The notes under the pieces were generated by a model that searched no databases, had not been told where the DNA came from, and worked only from the letters and a program-made list of their open reading frames with translations. From Terrimicrobiaceae bacterium (GTDB lineage Bacteria > Verrucomicrobiota > Verrucomicrobiia > Chthoniobacterales > Terrimicrobiaceae), in the NCBI GenBank assembly GCA_018402345.1, contig JAGYIV010000014.1, positions 62,001-126,000 on the forward strand: 64,000 nt of DNA. Direction: 5' to 3'. Shown one piece after another: positions 9,938-19,407 of the stretch (position 1 is its first letter; every line of letters starts with the position of its first letter). The position numbers and the translations under genes are program-made.

Positions 9938-12106
9938 TCAGTGAGCGTTGCCAAGCACGGAGGAAGGGCTGTCATAATCTACAGGGTTGCTCCAGTTGGG
10001 CGTTGGGATTGAAGCGGCTTGGAGTGGATCGGGTGCGGAATGAATCCAGAGACCGTGACAGCAGGTGGCGAACCAAGGTTCCCGGGTGACGGGGTGCACC
10101 CGAACCCATTTGGCTTCGCGGGCGCCATCGAGTGCTCCCTCGCCGAGTGGTTGGTTGCGGTTGAGAGTTTCCCAAGTGAGGCCCGAGTCGGTGGAGCGTT
10201 GGGCGCTGGCATTTGAAGCAAAGGTGTCCCGATTGCCTGCGATGTAGAGAGTGGATGGGACGAGTGGATCGATCGCGACGGAGAGAACGCGTGGCGGGCC
10301 AGTTTGATCATGCACGAGTCCGGTGAGGGTGGTGGAGGAGTGGGTGTGGCGATCCCAAGCAACGAGATGCGAGCGGGCAGCGAGATAAATGCGTGCGCCA
10401 CCGGGTTCGATTGCCATGTCGGCAATGGTGCCTGGAGTGGTGAAGACCTGTCCCCAATGAACTCCGTGATCGCTTGATGCCACAATAACGGAGGGGTGTC
10501 CTTCCGCTTCGAGGAGGCCGTAGAGAGTGCCGGTGGCGTGGTCATGAGTGCGGACACTCGAGACGCCATGCATTTCCACCCAAGTGCGGCCGGCGTCGAT
10601 GGAGCGGTGGCGGCCGGCAAAAAGAATGGAGGCATCGCGGGGATCGCCATAGGTGAAGGCGGGGGCGACTGTCTCCGGGGAGATGGACCAGCTTCGGCCT
10701 TGGTCGAAGGACAGAGCGCGGCGGACTGGTGCGCCCCAGCTATCGGCTTCGCCGACGAGGAGAGTGTCCGGCGTGGAGGCGTAGGCTGAATAATTATAGC
10801 CGCCCCACCCTTTTTTTCCGGGCTCCATGTAAGTCCAATTATCGCCGCTGTCTGTGGTGAGGAGTGTGGCGTAGTCTTGTGATGCGAGGAACAGCACCGC
10901 TGGGTTGGTGGTGCTGAAATTAAAGCCCCCCCCGATATAGATGTTGTTCACGCCGTTTCCGGCAAGGGCTTGCGTGTGGCCGCCATCCCGCGAGAGCGTG
11001 GGGTAGTCGCCCCCAGTAGAGAGGATGATGTCTGGGTCGGTCGGATGGAAGGCGAAGAGGCCTTCGCGGGCGTTGGTGGGAACGATGACGCGCTCGGGAT
11101 CGATCGTGGAGCGAGTCCATGTCGCGCCGCTGTCGTGGGATAGAAAGCGTGGCCAATCCCAGTCTGGCGATTGACGCCAGAGGGCCAGTCGGGATGCGTC
11201 GGATGGAGCGACAGTGATGCCGCGCAGGGACGATTTCTCTGTGATGATGGCAGCGGCGCCGGGGACTGGCGAAAAGGATGCGCCGCAGTCGTCCGAGTGG
11301 AGCAAAGCGTTCGAAAGAGTGATCCAAACGGAGTCGGGCATGGCTGGAGAGACAGCGAGGCCGGTGATCGCACCGGAAAACAAGCGGGCCCAGGTCAGGC
11401 CGCCATCCTCAGACCTCCATAGGCCAGATGGCGTGGCGGCGTAAACGAAACCATTTGCTGGGTGCACTGCGATCTCGGCGTTGGCGACCATGTCGCTGCC
11501 TGGGATGCGTTGCCAACTCTCGCCGCCGTCGGTGGTCTTGTAGAAGCCCGGTTCGGCAATGGTTTCGCCCCATGAAGGATTGTGGGGTGGATCGATATCC
11601 AGGCGTGACCAGTAGGCTACGCGGGTGAAGCCAAGCTTTGGATCGAAGGTGGTAGGGTCGAAGGCAATCTGTCGTCTAATATCGCGGCAGGCCGACATGC
11701 GAACCGAGAGGGTTTGTCGCCAGGAGGAGGCCTTGTTTGTGGAGAGGTAAAGTCCATTTTTTTCCGAGGGTGAGGAGTTCGCAGCGACGAGCAGGATACG
11801 GTCGGGGTTGTGCGGATCGATCGCTACGGCGGCGGATCCGCGGGAGTGGAGGCCGATATTGGCAGGCTCCCAGTGGCGGCCGCCGTCGAGTGATCGGAAG
11901 ATGCCGCCGACATCCGTGCACCAGAGCATGAAGTCGCCATCGGAGGGAGCGATGGCAAGGGCGCGCACCCATTGGCAGCCATCACCAGTGAGGGTTCCTT
12001 TGGCGCGAAGTTTTTCGTTGGTGAAGGTGACGGGACGCCAAGTGGCCGAGGCCTGCAAGATCCATGTGAACGCCAGTCCGATCACAAGCCATCGTGAGGA
12101 AAGCAT
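9938..12106 (-). CDS. Secreted Asp-box/BNR beta-propeller protein, GH74-like
   Basis: 722 residues with an N-terminal signal peptide (hydrophobic residues 6-20, Ala-Ser-Ala-Thr cut region). At least ten Asp-box turns of the S/T-x-D-x-G-x-x-W type occur across the length, for example SLDGGRHW, TTDGGESW, SEDGGLTW, SIDAGRTW and STDSGLTW. The start of the mature protein (WRPV, then CTDVGGIFRS) resembles GH74 xyloglucanases, where the TDVGG region carries a catalytic Asp. It may therefore be an endo-glucanase, but sialidase-like or non-enzymatic propellers look similar. Its start is 11 nt downstream of the vanZ-like gene, implying co-transcription. Confidence 0.75.
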   Translation of the reverse strand: MLSSRWLVIGLAFTWILQASATWRPVTFTNEKLRAKGTLTGDGCQWVRALAIAPSDGDFMLWCTDVGGIFRSLDGGRHWEPANIGLHSRGSAAVAIDPHNPDRILLVAANSSPSEKNGLYLSTNKASSWRQTLSVRMSACRDIRRQIAFDPTTFDPKLGFTRVAYWSRLDIDPPHNPSWGETIAEPGFYKTTDGGESWQRIPGSDMVANAEIAVHPANGFVYAATPSGLWRSEDGGLTWARLFSGAITGLAVSPAMPDSVWITLSNALLHSDDCGASFSPVPGAAAIITEKSSLRGITVAPSDASRLALWRQSPDWDWPRFLSHDSGATWTRSTIDPERVIVPTNAREGLFAFHPTDPDIILSTGGDYPTLSRDGGHTQALAGNGVNNIYIGGGFNFSTTNPAVLFLASQDYATLLTTDSGDNWTYMEPGKKGWGGYNYSAYASTPDTLLVGEADSWGAPVRRALSFDQGRSWSISPETVAPAFTYGDPRDASILFAGRHRSIDAGRTWVEMHGVSSVRTHDHATGTLYGLLEAEGHPSVIVASSDHGVHWGQVFTTPGTIADMAIEPGGARIYLAARSHLVAWDRHTHSSTTLTGLVHDQTGPPRVLSVAIDPLVPSTLYIAGNRDTFASNASAQRSTDSGLTWETLNRNQPLGEGALDGAREAKWVRVHPVTREPWFATCCHGLWIHSAPDPLQAASIPTPNWSNPVDYDSPSSVLGNAH

Positions 12107-12117
12107 GGAGAGGGGTT

Positions 12118-12513
12118 TTATTTTGGAAGGGGTGCTGATGATTTCAAGCGAAGAAGAATCAATGTGCCTGCGAGTGCACCGGCGAGATCGGCGATCCAGT
12201 CGAAGAGGTCCATCCCCGAGCGGAGCGGGGTGAATTGCTGGCGGTATTCATCGGCAGCGCCGATCAGTGCGAGGATGACAACGGTGAGGATGGCGCAGAA
12301 GGTGCGGCGGAGAGTCCATGTGGAAGAGATCGCCGCCGCGAGCACGCCCGCGCCGCCAAGGTAGAAGACGAAATGGAGCGCCTTGTCCTGGTGGGGAAAG
12401 AGGTGGCGCGGGGCCTGATCACCCGGCAGGCCCGAGAGGACAAAAAGGACCGCAAGCCATGCAGCAAAAGCGGACCAATGGAGAGGAGCGAGGGTTAGGA
12501 GGCGTTGGATCAC
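12118..12513 (-). CDS. VanZ-like membrane protein
   Basis: 131 residues with four hydrophobic segments. The VanZ-family signature is visible: DKALHFVFY after the first helix, then ADEYRQQFTPLR and a following DLFDWIADLAGA. The family is named for a teicoplanin-resistance protein, but most members have no known function; an ordinary envelope role is more likely than antibiotic resistance here. It is the first gene of a two-gene unit with the GH74-like protein. Confidence 0.85.
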   Translation of the reverse strand: MIQRLLTLAPLHWSAFAAWLAVLFVLSGLPGDQAPRHLFPHQDKALHFVFYLGGAGVLAAAISSTWTLRRTFCAILTVVILALIGAADEYRQQFTPLRSGMDLFDWIADLAGALAGTLILLRLKSSAPLPK

Positions 12514-12758
12514 GGCAGGACGGGTCGATTTTTGATCAAAAAGGTTTCAGTGGGTGGAAAAAATCCGACACGCGACGGGGAAAAGGGAGGAAAAACGTGC
12601 GTGGTTGTGGGGGAAAGCGCACAGCGGCGGGGTTGGCACGGTTGATGCTTAGACAATGTCAAGATCAGTCCGGCCGCAGGGACAAACGGTTCGTAAACTT
12701 GGGGGAGGGAGCGAATCGGGGGAGCGGCCGGACTGTTTCCTTTTTATGGGCAGGGAAG
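12514..12758. other. Intergenic region with a long-armed inverted repeat
   Basis: No gene is seen between the vanZ-like start and the stop of the transglutaminase-like gene. It holds a perfect 12-bp inverted repeat (listed separately) and a TTGACA hexamer on the minus strand near 12657-12662. No convincing -10 box is found at the right distance. Confidence 0.4.
12666..12745 (+). terminator. 12-bp perfect inverted repeat followed by a T-rich tract
   Basis: The arm CAGTCCGGCCGC (12666-12677) is repeated in inverted form at 12724-12735, with a 46-nt spacer and then TTTCCTTTTTA on the plus strand. The T tract fits a plus-strand terminator, but the loop is much longer than normal and no plus-strand gene precedes it. 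It may be the end of an unannotated small RNA, or a binding site. Confidence 0.35.
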
Positions 12759-14631
12759 TTATCTGCACTGGGCCTCCATTTCCAAGAGGGCGCGGTCGAG
12801 CGGGCTGGACGGCAAGGGGGTGAACTTTTGGCGCATGATGTAGATGGTGCGTTTCGCGCGGGTTTTGTTGCCCGAGGAGAGCAGGGCGTGGACGAATGGC
12901 AGACCGACCTCTTTCACGAAATCGCCGCCGCCTTTTTTGCCGATGGTCTGGAGTTTCTTGTGGAATTCGAGAGCCGCGGTGTCGATGTCGCCCCGGTCGA
13001 GGGCCGCCTGGACCTGCATGGATGCGACGCCCACACTGAGGTCCGAGCGTTTGTTTTTGTTCTGACGCACGACGAGGGATTCTGTTTTTTGCGCCGAGGC
13101 CGCATCGCCTGTGGCGCGCTGGAGGGTGGCGAGGGCGAGTTGGTGGCGGACCTTGATGTCGGGAGCCGAGGCGAAGCGGGCAATGGCCTCCTTGTGGATC
13201 GCCATGCGCTCAGCGGAGGCGGCGTTGTTGCGTTCCAGGAATGCGGCGGAGGCGTCCCAGGTCATGTGATTCTCCGGGCAGGCTTCGCGGGCTTGGGCAA
13301 GGGAACCGGCGGCGCGATCGGCGAGGCCCGCCGATTCGAGGATGCCCGCCATGGCGGCAAGGTCCACGGAGCGGGTGAATTTCGGCGTGTTGCGGACGCT
13401 GGCGGCGAGAAGTTTGAGTTCGTGATCGCTGACGGGTTGCCAGGTTTGGGGATCGAGCGCGCGGCCGACGGCATAGTTTTGTTGCGAGTAGCGGCCGCAG
13501 TCGAGTTCCCAGCGGTCCTCGCCGCGCAGGTAGCCGAACCAGGCGTGTCCGCCGTCGCTTCCCTGGCCGGTGAAAAAAAGGGTCGGGAGGCCGTTTGCCT
13601 TTCCGGCGAGCATGGCGAAGTAGGCCTGGTCGACGCAGATACCGCCGGTTTTTCGGATCGCCTCGAGGGTGTATGGACCGGTTGTCCAATGGAAGCGGCC
13701 TGCCTTGATTCTGATCCTCGCGGTAGGTGATCTCGTCGAAGGCTTTTGTGAAACGGGAGCGCGGGTGGCGGACGTGTTTGCGTGCCCAGGTGATCTCCGA
13801 TGGGGACACAAAGGCATCGACCATGAATTTGAGTTGGTCCGGCGGGAGGGTGCGGATATCGAGCAGGAGGGCGCCCGAGCGGGCGTCGCGTAACCAGCGG
13901 GAGAACTGGGCGGCGACGGGCGGCACCTCGATCGGCACGAGGTCGCGTGTCACCTGTGGGTGGGGCCACGAGGGGTGCACCGCCGAGTCGTTCACCACGG
14001 CGAGGGCGATGGCGAGGTGTTGGAATTCGGCGAAGGCCGACGGATCAGCTTCGTGCATGATGCGGAGGTTTTTGAGCACGAGGCCGAGGTGGTCGCGGGG
14101 CGAGATGGTTGAAAAAAACGCGCGGGAGAACGACGGGGAGGCGAGGGCGTGGCGGATGAGCGCAGGACCGGCGATGGTGGCCAGCGGGCCCGAGGGGAGC
14201 GAAGCGCCGCCTGGCAGGAGCGAGCGAGTCATCTCGGCGCGGGCCGGGGCTTCGCTGGCGATTTGGCGGGCTGTCTGGCGGTCAAGTTCCTCCAGCGTCG
14301 GCGGCGGGGATTGGTCCAGCGTGAGGAAGTAGATTTGGCCGGTGGATTTCTCGCGGAAGAAATGGCGCTGTGCGAGCGAGGCGTTTTCCTCCGAGGCATC
14401 GCGCGAGAGGAGGTCGGTCCAGCGCCAGAGATCGAGCCACGCGCCCAGGGTTTTGAGCTTCTCCGGCGATGGTTCCGCGACGAGCGCCAGTTCGATTCTT
14501 TTTTTCGAAGAGGCAAACCCCTCGGAGACGATGTGGTCGATCACCGTCGTCGAGGGAGGGGTTCGCAGGTCGAATGCGGCGAGATTGGCCGCGCAACGCC
14601 AGCAGCGCCGCGCCGCAGAGGGCAAGTCCAA
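12759..14631 (-). CDS. Transglutaminase-like (papain-fold) protein, frameshifted
   Basis: Two overlapping frames together make one protein of about 620 residues. The upstream frame is good to a point near 13710 (ending FDEITYRED); the downstream frame continues with IKAGRFHWT and runs to the stop. Removing one A near 13706-13712 would join them. The second part holds a transglutaminase-like triad: Cys in GGICVDQAY, His in GGHAWFGY and Asp in WELDCGRY, followed by alpha-helical repeat-like sequence. The start is uncertain: a signal-peptide-like stretch (RLGLALCGAALLAL) lies in another frame just upstream, starting from a GTG that overlaps the SDR stop, so a second indel near 14590 is possible. 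Substrate is unknown. Confidence 0.65.
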
Positions 14632-14658
14632 GGCGGCGCGTGGCGGGCTTTCGCTGGA

Positions 14659-15426
14659 TCACAGCCCCGGGCTGGAGTGCATGATGCCGCCGTCGGCGAA
14701 GATGGTGGTGGCGGTGAGGTAGCTGGCTCCGTCTCCGGCGAGAAAGGCGACCACGCTGGCGATTTCCTCCGGGCGCGCCATGCGACCCACGGGAATCGCG
14801 TCGTCGAGTTTTTTGAGGAGGGTGGGGTCCTTCATGGTCGAGGTGTTGATCGGTGTGGCAACGGCGCCGGGGCCGACGGCGGTGACGAGAATGTTGTGCG
14901 GGGCGAGTTCGAGGCCGGCGGTGCGGGTGAGCATGCGCATGCCGCCTTTCGAGAGGCAGTAGGCGGTGTTGCCCGGCATGGGCCAATCTTCGTGGACCGA
15001 GGTGATGTTGACGATGCGTCCGCCGCCGCCTTGGGCGATGAATTGCTTCGCGGCGATCTGGGTGCCGAAGAAGGCACTCTTGAGGTTGATGTCGAGGACG
15101 CGCTGATATTGCTCCTCGGTGGTGTCGAGCACGGAGGTGCGGGTTTCCACGCCCGCGTTGTTCACCATGATGTCGAGGCGGCCGAAGGTCTTGACGGCGG
15201 CAGCGACGAGTTTTTGGAGGTCGGCGGTCTTGCTGACATCCGCCTCCACACAGACGGCATTGTCGCCGAGGGCAAGGACCTGTTTTTCGAGGTCTTCGGC
15301 GGTTTCTGGGTGGACGACGTAGTCGATGACGATGTTGGCTCCCTGCTTGGCGAGTTCAAGGACGATGGCGAGTCCGATGCCGCTGTTTCCGCCGGTGACG
15401 ATGGCTGTTTTTCCTTTGAGGTTCAT
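14659..15426 (-). CDS. Short-chain dehydrogenase/reductase, glucose-1-dehydrogenase-like
   Basis: 255 residues starting at the ATG before NLKGKTAIV. A classical SDR: the Rossmann motif TGGNSGIG at 11-18, NNAG, a catalytic Ser in the ITSVHEDW region, and YCLSK as Tyr-x-x-x-Lys. The C-terminal half (GPGAVATPINT, then FLAGDGASYLTATTIFADGG) matches glucose 1-dehydrogenase-type enzymes that use NAD(P)H. The longer in-frame reading upstream is antisense-like sequence inside the antitoxin gene and was rejected. The substrate cannot be told from sequence. It starts 43 nt after higA. Confidence 0.88.
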   Translation of the reverse strand: MNLKGKTAIVTGGNSGIGLAIVLELAKQGANIVIDYVVHPETAEDLEKQVLALGDNAVCVEADVSKTADLQKLVAAAVKTFGRLDIMVNNAGVETRTSVLDTTEEQYQRVLDINLKSAFFGTQIAAKQFIAQGGGGRIVNITSVHEDWPMPGNTAYCLSKGGMRMLTRTAGLELAPHNILVTAVGPGAVATPINTSTMKDPTLLKKLDDAIPVGRMARPEEIASVVAFLAGDGASYLTATTIFADGGIMHSSPGL

Positions 15427-15469
15427 TTGGTGGTTTTTTGTTTGGTTGATTTGAAGCGAAAGTTTGAGT

Positions 15470-15766
15470 CTACGCGGCGAGCAATTTTGCAGCGGGAATA
15501 ATGTTTTTAACGAGTTCCTTGCGCTTTTTGGCGAGGGCCCGGAAGTCACACTCGATTTGGATTCCATGCCAGAAGTTTTCGGATTGCGCGAAGAAGGCTC
15601 CGAAGCGGATCGACATGGCGGGTGTGATCGAGCGGCGGCCGAGGACGATTTCATTGATGGCTCGGGGCGGAACCCCGATGGCGCGCGCCATGGCGTTCTG
15701 CGAAATGCCCATGGGGAGGAGGTATTCTTCGAGAAGAATTTCACCTGGGGTAATTGGAGTTTTCAT
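15470..15766 (-). CDS. higA: HigA/VapI-type antitoxin, XRE helix-turn-helix
   Basis: 98 residues. It opens with the family signature [11 protein letters not shown] and then an HTH ([22 protein letters not shown]) closed by [12 protein letters not shown], standard for HigA antitoxins. It would bind and neutralise the upstream toxin and repress the locus. The ATG at MKTPITPGE was chosen; residues read upstream are not conserved. It lies 32 nt after the toxin gene, the usual toxin-first order of higBA. Confidence 0.9.
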   Translation of the reverse strand: MKTPITPGEILLEEYLLPMGISQNAMARAIGVPPRAINEIVLGRRSITPAMSIRFGAFFAQSENFWHGIQIECDFRALAKKRKELVKNIIPAAKLLAA

Positions 15767-15771
15767 AGCGC

Positions 15772-15790
15772 TATAATGTATGGCGTTATA
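15772..15790. promoter_or_regulatory. Imperfect inverted repeat between higB and higA
   Basis: TATAATG and CGTTATA face each other across a 5-nt spacer with one mismatch, in the AT-rich gap between toxin stop and antitoxin start. It could be a HigA operator and an internal promoter for antitoxin supply. No experiment or second copy supports it here; none was noticed before higB. Confidence 0.3.
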
Positions 15791-15798
15791 CGGCAGCG

Positions 15799-16077
15799 TC
15801 AATGATAGTCCACGAGACGGACTTGGGCGGGGCCTTGTGGAGTCCAGCAAAACACTATGCGCCACTGGTCATTGACACGAATCGAGTGGAACCCGCTGAG
15901 ATCACCCTTGAGTGCTTCCAGCCTATTTCCCGGAGGAACTGCGAGATCCTCAAGTCGTGAAGCCTGGTTCATTTGAATCAGCTTCCTGATAGCGACCCTG
16001 GCGATGAATGCGAATCTCCGGTTGGATTCGTTTTCAAAAAGCTCGCGTGTGTCTGCATCGGAAAAATCCTGAATCAT
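15799..16077 (-). CDS. higB: HigB-type toxin, RelE/ParE superfamily mRNA interferase
   Basis: 92 residues starting at MIQDF. The pattern is HigB: an N-terminal [40 protein letters not shown], then [17 protein letters not shown] and the end VRLVDYH. HigB toxins cleave mRNA in the ribosome; the basic/aromatic C-terminal strand with Arg and His fits an active toxin. It begins 8 nt after the glucosidase stop, so it may be read from that transcript as well as its own. Confidence 0.9.
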   Translation of the reverse strand: MIQDFSDADTRELFENESNRRFAFIARVAIRKLIQMNQASRLEDLAVPPGNRLEALKGDLSGFHSIRVNDQWRIVFCWTPQGPAQVRLVDYH

Positions 16078-16085
16078 TCTTGAGC

Positions 16086-18754
16086 TTACACCGACGCCGG
16101 GTTTTGGGTGCGGGAGGCGGTGTGGATTTGGCGGGCCATTTTGGCGACGAGGGCGGTCCAGCCGGTTTGGTGGCTGGCACCGACGCCGGCCCCGTTGTCG
16201 CCGTTGAAGTATTCGTTGAATTGTAGAAGGTCGCGCCAGTGAGGGTCGTTGTGGATAAGATCGACTCCGCCTTGGAACGGGCGGCGTCCGTCTTTGTCCG
16301 GCGTGAAGATGCCAACGAGGCGTTTTTGGAGTTCGATCGAGACTTCCCAGAGGGTCATTTCCACGCCGCTGCCGGTGGGGAATTCGACCTTGAACGAGTC
16401 GCCGAAGAAGAAGCCGAATTTTTGGAGCGATTCGATGATGAGGAAATTCATCGGCATCCAGACGGGGCCGCGCCAGTTCGAGTTTCCGCCGAACATCGCC
16501 ACCGGGCTGTCGGCGGGGCTGTAGGCGAGGGTTTCGGTTTTTTCGCCCTCGGTGAAGTGTAGGGATGGGCCTCGTAGACTTTCGACAGCGCGCGGATGCC
16601 GTGGGGCGATAGGAATTCGGACTCATCGAAAAGGCGTTCGCAAATGCGGCGCAGGCGGTCGGGCGGAACCAGCGAGACGAGACGACGGCCATCAATCACA
16701 TCCGAGAGATGGTCAAGGTTCTTGAGAAGATGCGGGCGGTTTTTTTTGAACCAATCGAAGCGCTTTTTCAGAAGCGGGAATTTCATTGCCGTTTCGTGAT
16801 CGAAGCTCTCGACAGCGAAAATCGGCGTGAGGCCAGCCACCGAGCGGGTTTTCAGGTGGGCCGAGGAACCATCGGGGCGGCGGAGCACATCGTAGTAGAA
16901 GCCATCTTCGTCGTCCCACAGCGAGAAACCACCGGAACCGGGCGCGTTGATGGCAGCTGCGAGGTAGATGAAATCGTTGAGGAACTTGTCGGCGATGTCC
17001 TCGTATTCCGGCGAGTCTTTCGCGAGTTCGATCGCGATGTTGAGCATGCTCAGGCAGAACTGCGCCATCCACGCCGTGCCGTCGCTTTGAGCGATGCGGG
17101 AGCCGTCGGGAAGTGGGTAGCGGCGGTCGAACACGCCGATGTTGTCGAGCCCGAGGAACCCGCCTTCGAAGACATTGTCGCCAGTCTGGTCCACACGGTT
17201 TGCCCACCAACCGTAGTTGAGCAGGAGTTTGTTGAAGGCCCGCTTGAGATAGGCGGTGTCGCCCTTGCCGGTCATGCCTCGCTCTATCGAATAAATCCGC
17301 CACGCCGCCCAGCCGCCGATCGGAGGGTTGGCATCCGAAAGCGCCCATTCGTAGGCGGGTTGCTGTGCGCTCGGCGAGGTATAGCGCTCGCCTTGGAGGA
17401 GCATGTTCTGGCGTTTCGCCGTGGTGGGATCGGACAACGCGAAGGCGACGGATTGGAACATCAAATCCCAAGCGCAGAAGTAGGGATACTCCCACGAGTC
17501 CGGCATCGAAATGACATCGTTCGCGTAGAGTTCGCGCCAGAAAACATTGCGGCCTTTCAATCGCTCGGCGGGCGGCTTGGGCATCGTGGGATCGCCTTCC
17601 AGCCAGCGTGTGACCGGATAGCAGTAGAATTTCTTGCACCAATAGAGCCCCGCCAGCGCGCTCCGCATCACGAGCAGGAGTTCGGGCGAGATGCCTAGGT
17701 TCAAATTGGACAAAGCCTGCAAGTGCTCATCCTCGCGTTGCTGGAAAAGCGCGTCGAACGGCGTGCCGAACGGCTCGGGCTTCGGTGGGCGGCACAGGCG
17801 CAAGCGGATCGTCCATTCCTCGCCGGGTTGCAGCGTGTGGCGGTAAACCGCAGCGGCCTTTGTGCCGATTTTGGTGGAGTTGATGGCCTCCGCGTGGCCC
17901 TCGACGATGTAATCATGGAAGGCATCCTTCACATGCGCGGCCTCGTTCGGGACATTGTAGAGGCGGCGCAGGTTGGTTTCGTTTTCGGTGAAAATCCACT
18001 CCGCCCCGGCGTCGGCGTAGAGGTGGTATTCCGGCAGGTCGCAACAATTTGCGACAACCGCCTGGCCACCCGGCAGCAAGTGCATTTCGGGTTTGTTTTC
18101 CACCCCCTCGTCCCAAGCCCAGGTGTTGCGAAACCACAGGGTCGGCAACACGGTGAGCGGTGCGGCATCGGGCCCGCGATTGATAATGCGCAGGCGGATG
18201 GCGATGTCGTCGGGCGAGGATTTGGCGTATTCGACGAAGATGTCAAAGTAGCGGCTGCCGTCGAAAACTCCGGTGTCCACCAATTCGTATTCCGGCTCCA
18301 GACGCGAGCGGCGGGCATTTTCCTCGATCAGTTGGCCATAGGGAAACTCGGCCTGAGGGTATTTGTAGAGGCCGCGCATGAAGGAATGCGTGGGGGTGTT
18401 GTCGAGGTGGTAAAAGTAGTCCTTGATGTCCTCGCCGTGGTTGCCTTGGGGGTTCGAGAGGCCGAACGCGCGTTCCTTGAGGATCGGATCCTTGCCGTTC
18501 CAAAACGAAGGCGCGAAGCAGAGAAGGCCGCGATTGTCGGAAATGCCGAGCAAACCGTCCTCGCCCCAACGGTAGGTCCGCGAACGGGCATGGTCGTGTG
18601 GAAACGAGGTCCAAGCGTCGCCATCGGCCGAGTAATCCTCGCGGACGGTTCCCCATTGGCGGTCTGAGAGGTAGGAGCCCCAGAGGGACCAGTCTGCTGT
18701 TCCTGAGTCACGTTCTTGGATGCGCAGGGATTCAGAGTTCGAGGGCATGGGCAT
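16086..18754 (-). CDS. GH63-type glucosidase (MGH1-like), frameshifted near the C-terminus
   Basis: Read across one frameshift the product is about 890 residues, normal for bacterial GH63-like glucosidases. The N-terminal frame is continuous to about 16555 (YEAHPY); the rest ([14 protein letters not shown], then [15 protein letters not shown] and a conserved tail) is in another frame. One lost base near 16555-16560 explains it. The (alpha/alpha)6-barrel region includes [23 protein letters not shown] and DEDGFYYDV. Family enzymes hydrolyse alpha-glucosidic linkages; bacterial members act on alpha-glucosides or glucosylglycerate-type compounds. No signal peptide, so cytoplasmic. Two close ATGs (18754, 18748) are possible starts. 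The higBA genes follow within 8 nt. Confidence 0.8.
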
Positions 18755-18816
18755 GGGGGGTATTGGTGGGGGTGGAGGGTGGGGATGTCAACATCGGGCT
18801 TTTTGCGGAGTTGGCA

Positions 18817-18855
18817 CAAAAAACGCCCCGCGTTGTAGCGCGGGGCGTTTTTTTT
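18817..18855. terminator. Strong bidirectional intrinsic terminator
   Basis: CGCCCCGCG and CGCGGGGCG form a perfect stem around a 6-nt loop, flanked by an A run on the left and a run of eight T on the right. It lies between the winged-helix gene and the glucosidase, both on the minus strand, and would stop transcripts in either direction. Confidence 0.9.
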
Positions 18856-18895
18856 GATTTTCTCGCCGCTTTTGGTGCGGCGGGAGCGGTGTTGA

Positions 18896-19354
18896 TTACT
18901 GGGCTGGTGTCTCCGCGGGGGCAGGAGCCGCGGGTGCTTCGTGGCCGAGGAGTTTCACGCGGCCGCCTTCGAGGCGCTTGAAGAGGTTGAGTTTTTTGCC
19001 GGTGGTCGAGAACCAGACGTTGACGTTGGCCTTTGGTTTGCCGACTTTTTCGGCGATTTCCTTGATGGTGAGGCCGATGTCTCCAGCGGCGTGGAGCAGG
19101 TTGGTGATTTCCTTTTGGAGGACGCCGCGCGGTGTTTTCGGACCGCGGCGACCGCCGGCTTTTCTGGCTTTGCCACGGCGGCCACCCCGGGCCGAGGCTT
19201 GCCGGAGGATGTTTTTGATGGTTGAGGTATCACCGGAGGCGAGGGCCGCGATCTGACCGTCGATCTCGGTGATTTTTGTTTGGAGCATTTCTTTTTTCTT
19301 TGTCAGAGAAAGAAGTGTGCTCAGTGTCTTGCTGTTGATGTCTGTGACTTTCAT
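18896..19354 (-). CDS. Small winged-helix-like protein with a basic linker
   Basis: 152 residues. Residues 1-45 are a helical segment with heptad character (LSLTKKKEMLQTKITEIDGQ), probably a coiled coil. Residues ~60-90 are a Gly/Arg/Lys-rich linker (ARGGRRGKARKAGGRRG). Residues ~95-140 look like a small winged helix (GLTIKEIAEKVGKPKANVNVWF, cut here to the key pattern IKEIAEKVG..NVNVWF). The tail is Ala/Pro-rich. The layout suggests a DNA-binding, nucleoid-associated or regulatory protein. Name and target are unknown. It is divergent from the phosphopantetheinyl transferase gene. Confidence 0.7.
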   Translation of the reverse strand: MKVTDINSKTLSTLLSLTKKKEMLQTKITEIDGQIAALASGDTSTIKNILRQASARGGRRGKARKAGGRRGPKTPRGVLQKEITNLLHAAGDIGLTIKEIAEKVGKPKANVNVWFSTTGKKLNLFKRLEGGRVKLLGHEAPAAPAPAETPAQ

Positions 19355-19370
19355 GGAAGACAAGTGCTTC

Positions 19371-19380
19371 CTAAATTTAG
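19371..19380. promoter_or_regulatory. Perfect palindrome CTAAATTTAG in a divergent promoter region
   Basis: A 10-bp perfect palindrome in the short AT-rich gap between the winged-helix gene and the phosphopantetheinyl transferase gene. It is a plausible operator, possibly for the winged-helix protein itself. Such short palindromes also arise by chance. Confidence 0.25.
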
Positions 19381-19407
19381 AAAAATGACAAGCGTTTTTT
19401 GTGTGCG

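Noticed and set aside
12118-12513. Glycopeptide resistance gene
   Set aside because: VanZ-like domain only; no vanHAX genes, and most VanZ-like proteins are unrelated to resistance.
12318-13730. 470-codon plus-strand frame
   Set aside because: Antisense to the transglutaminase-like gene; Gly-rich shadow with no motifs.
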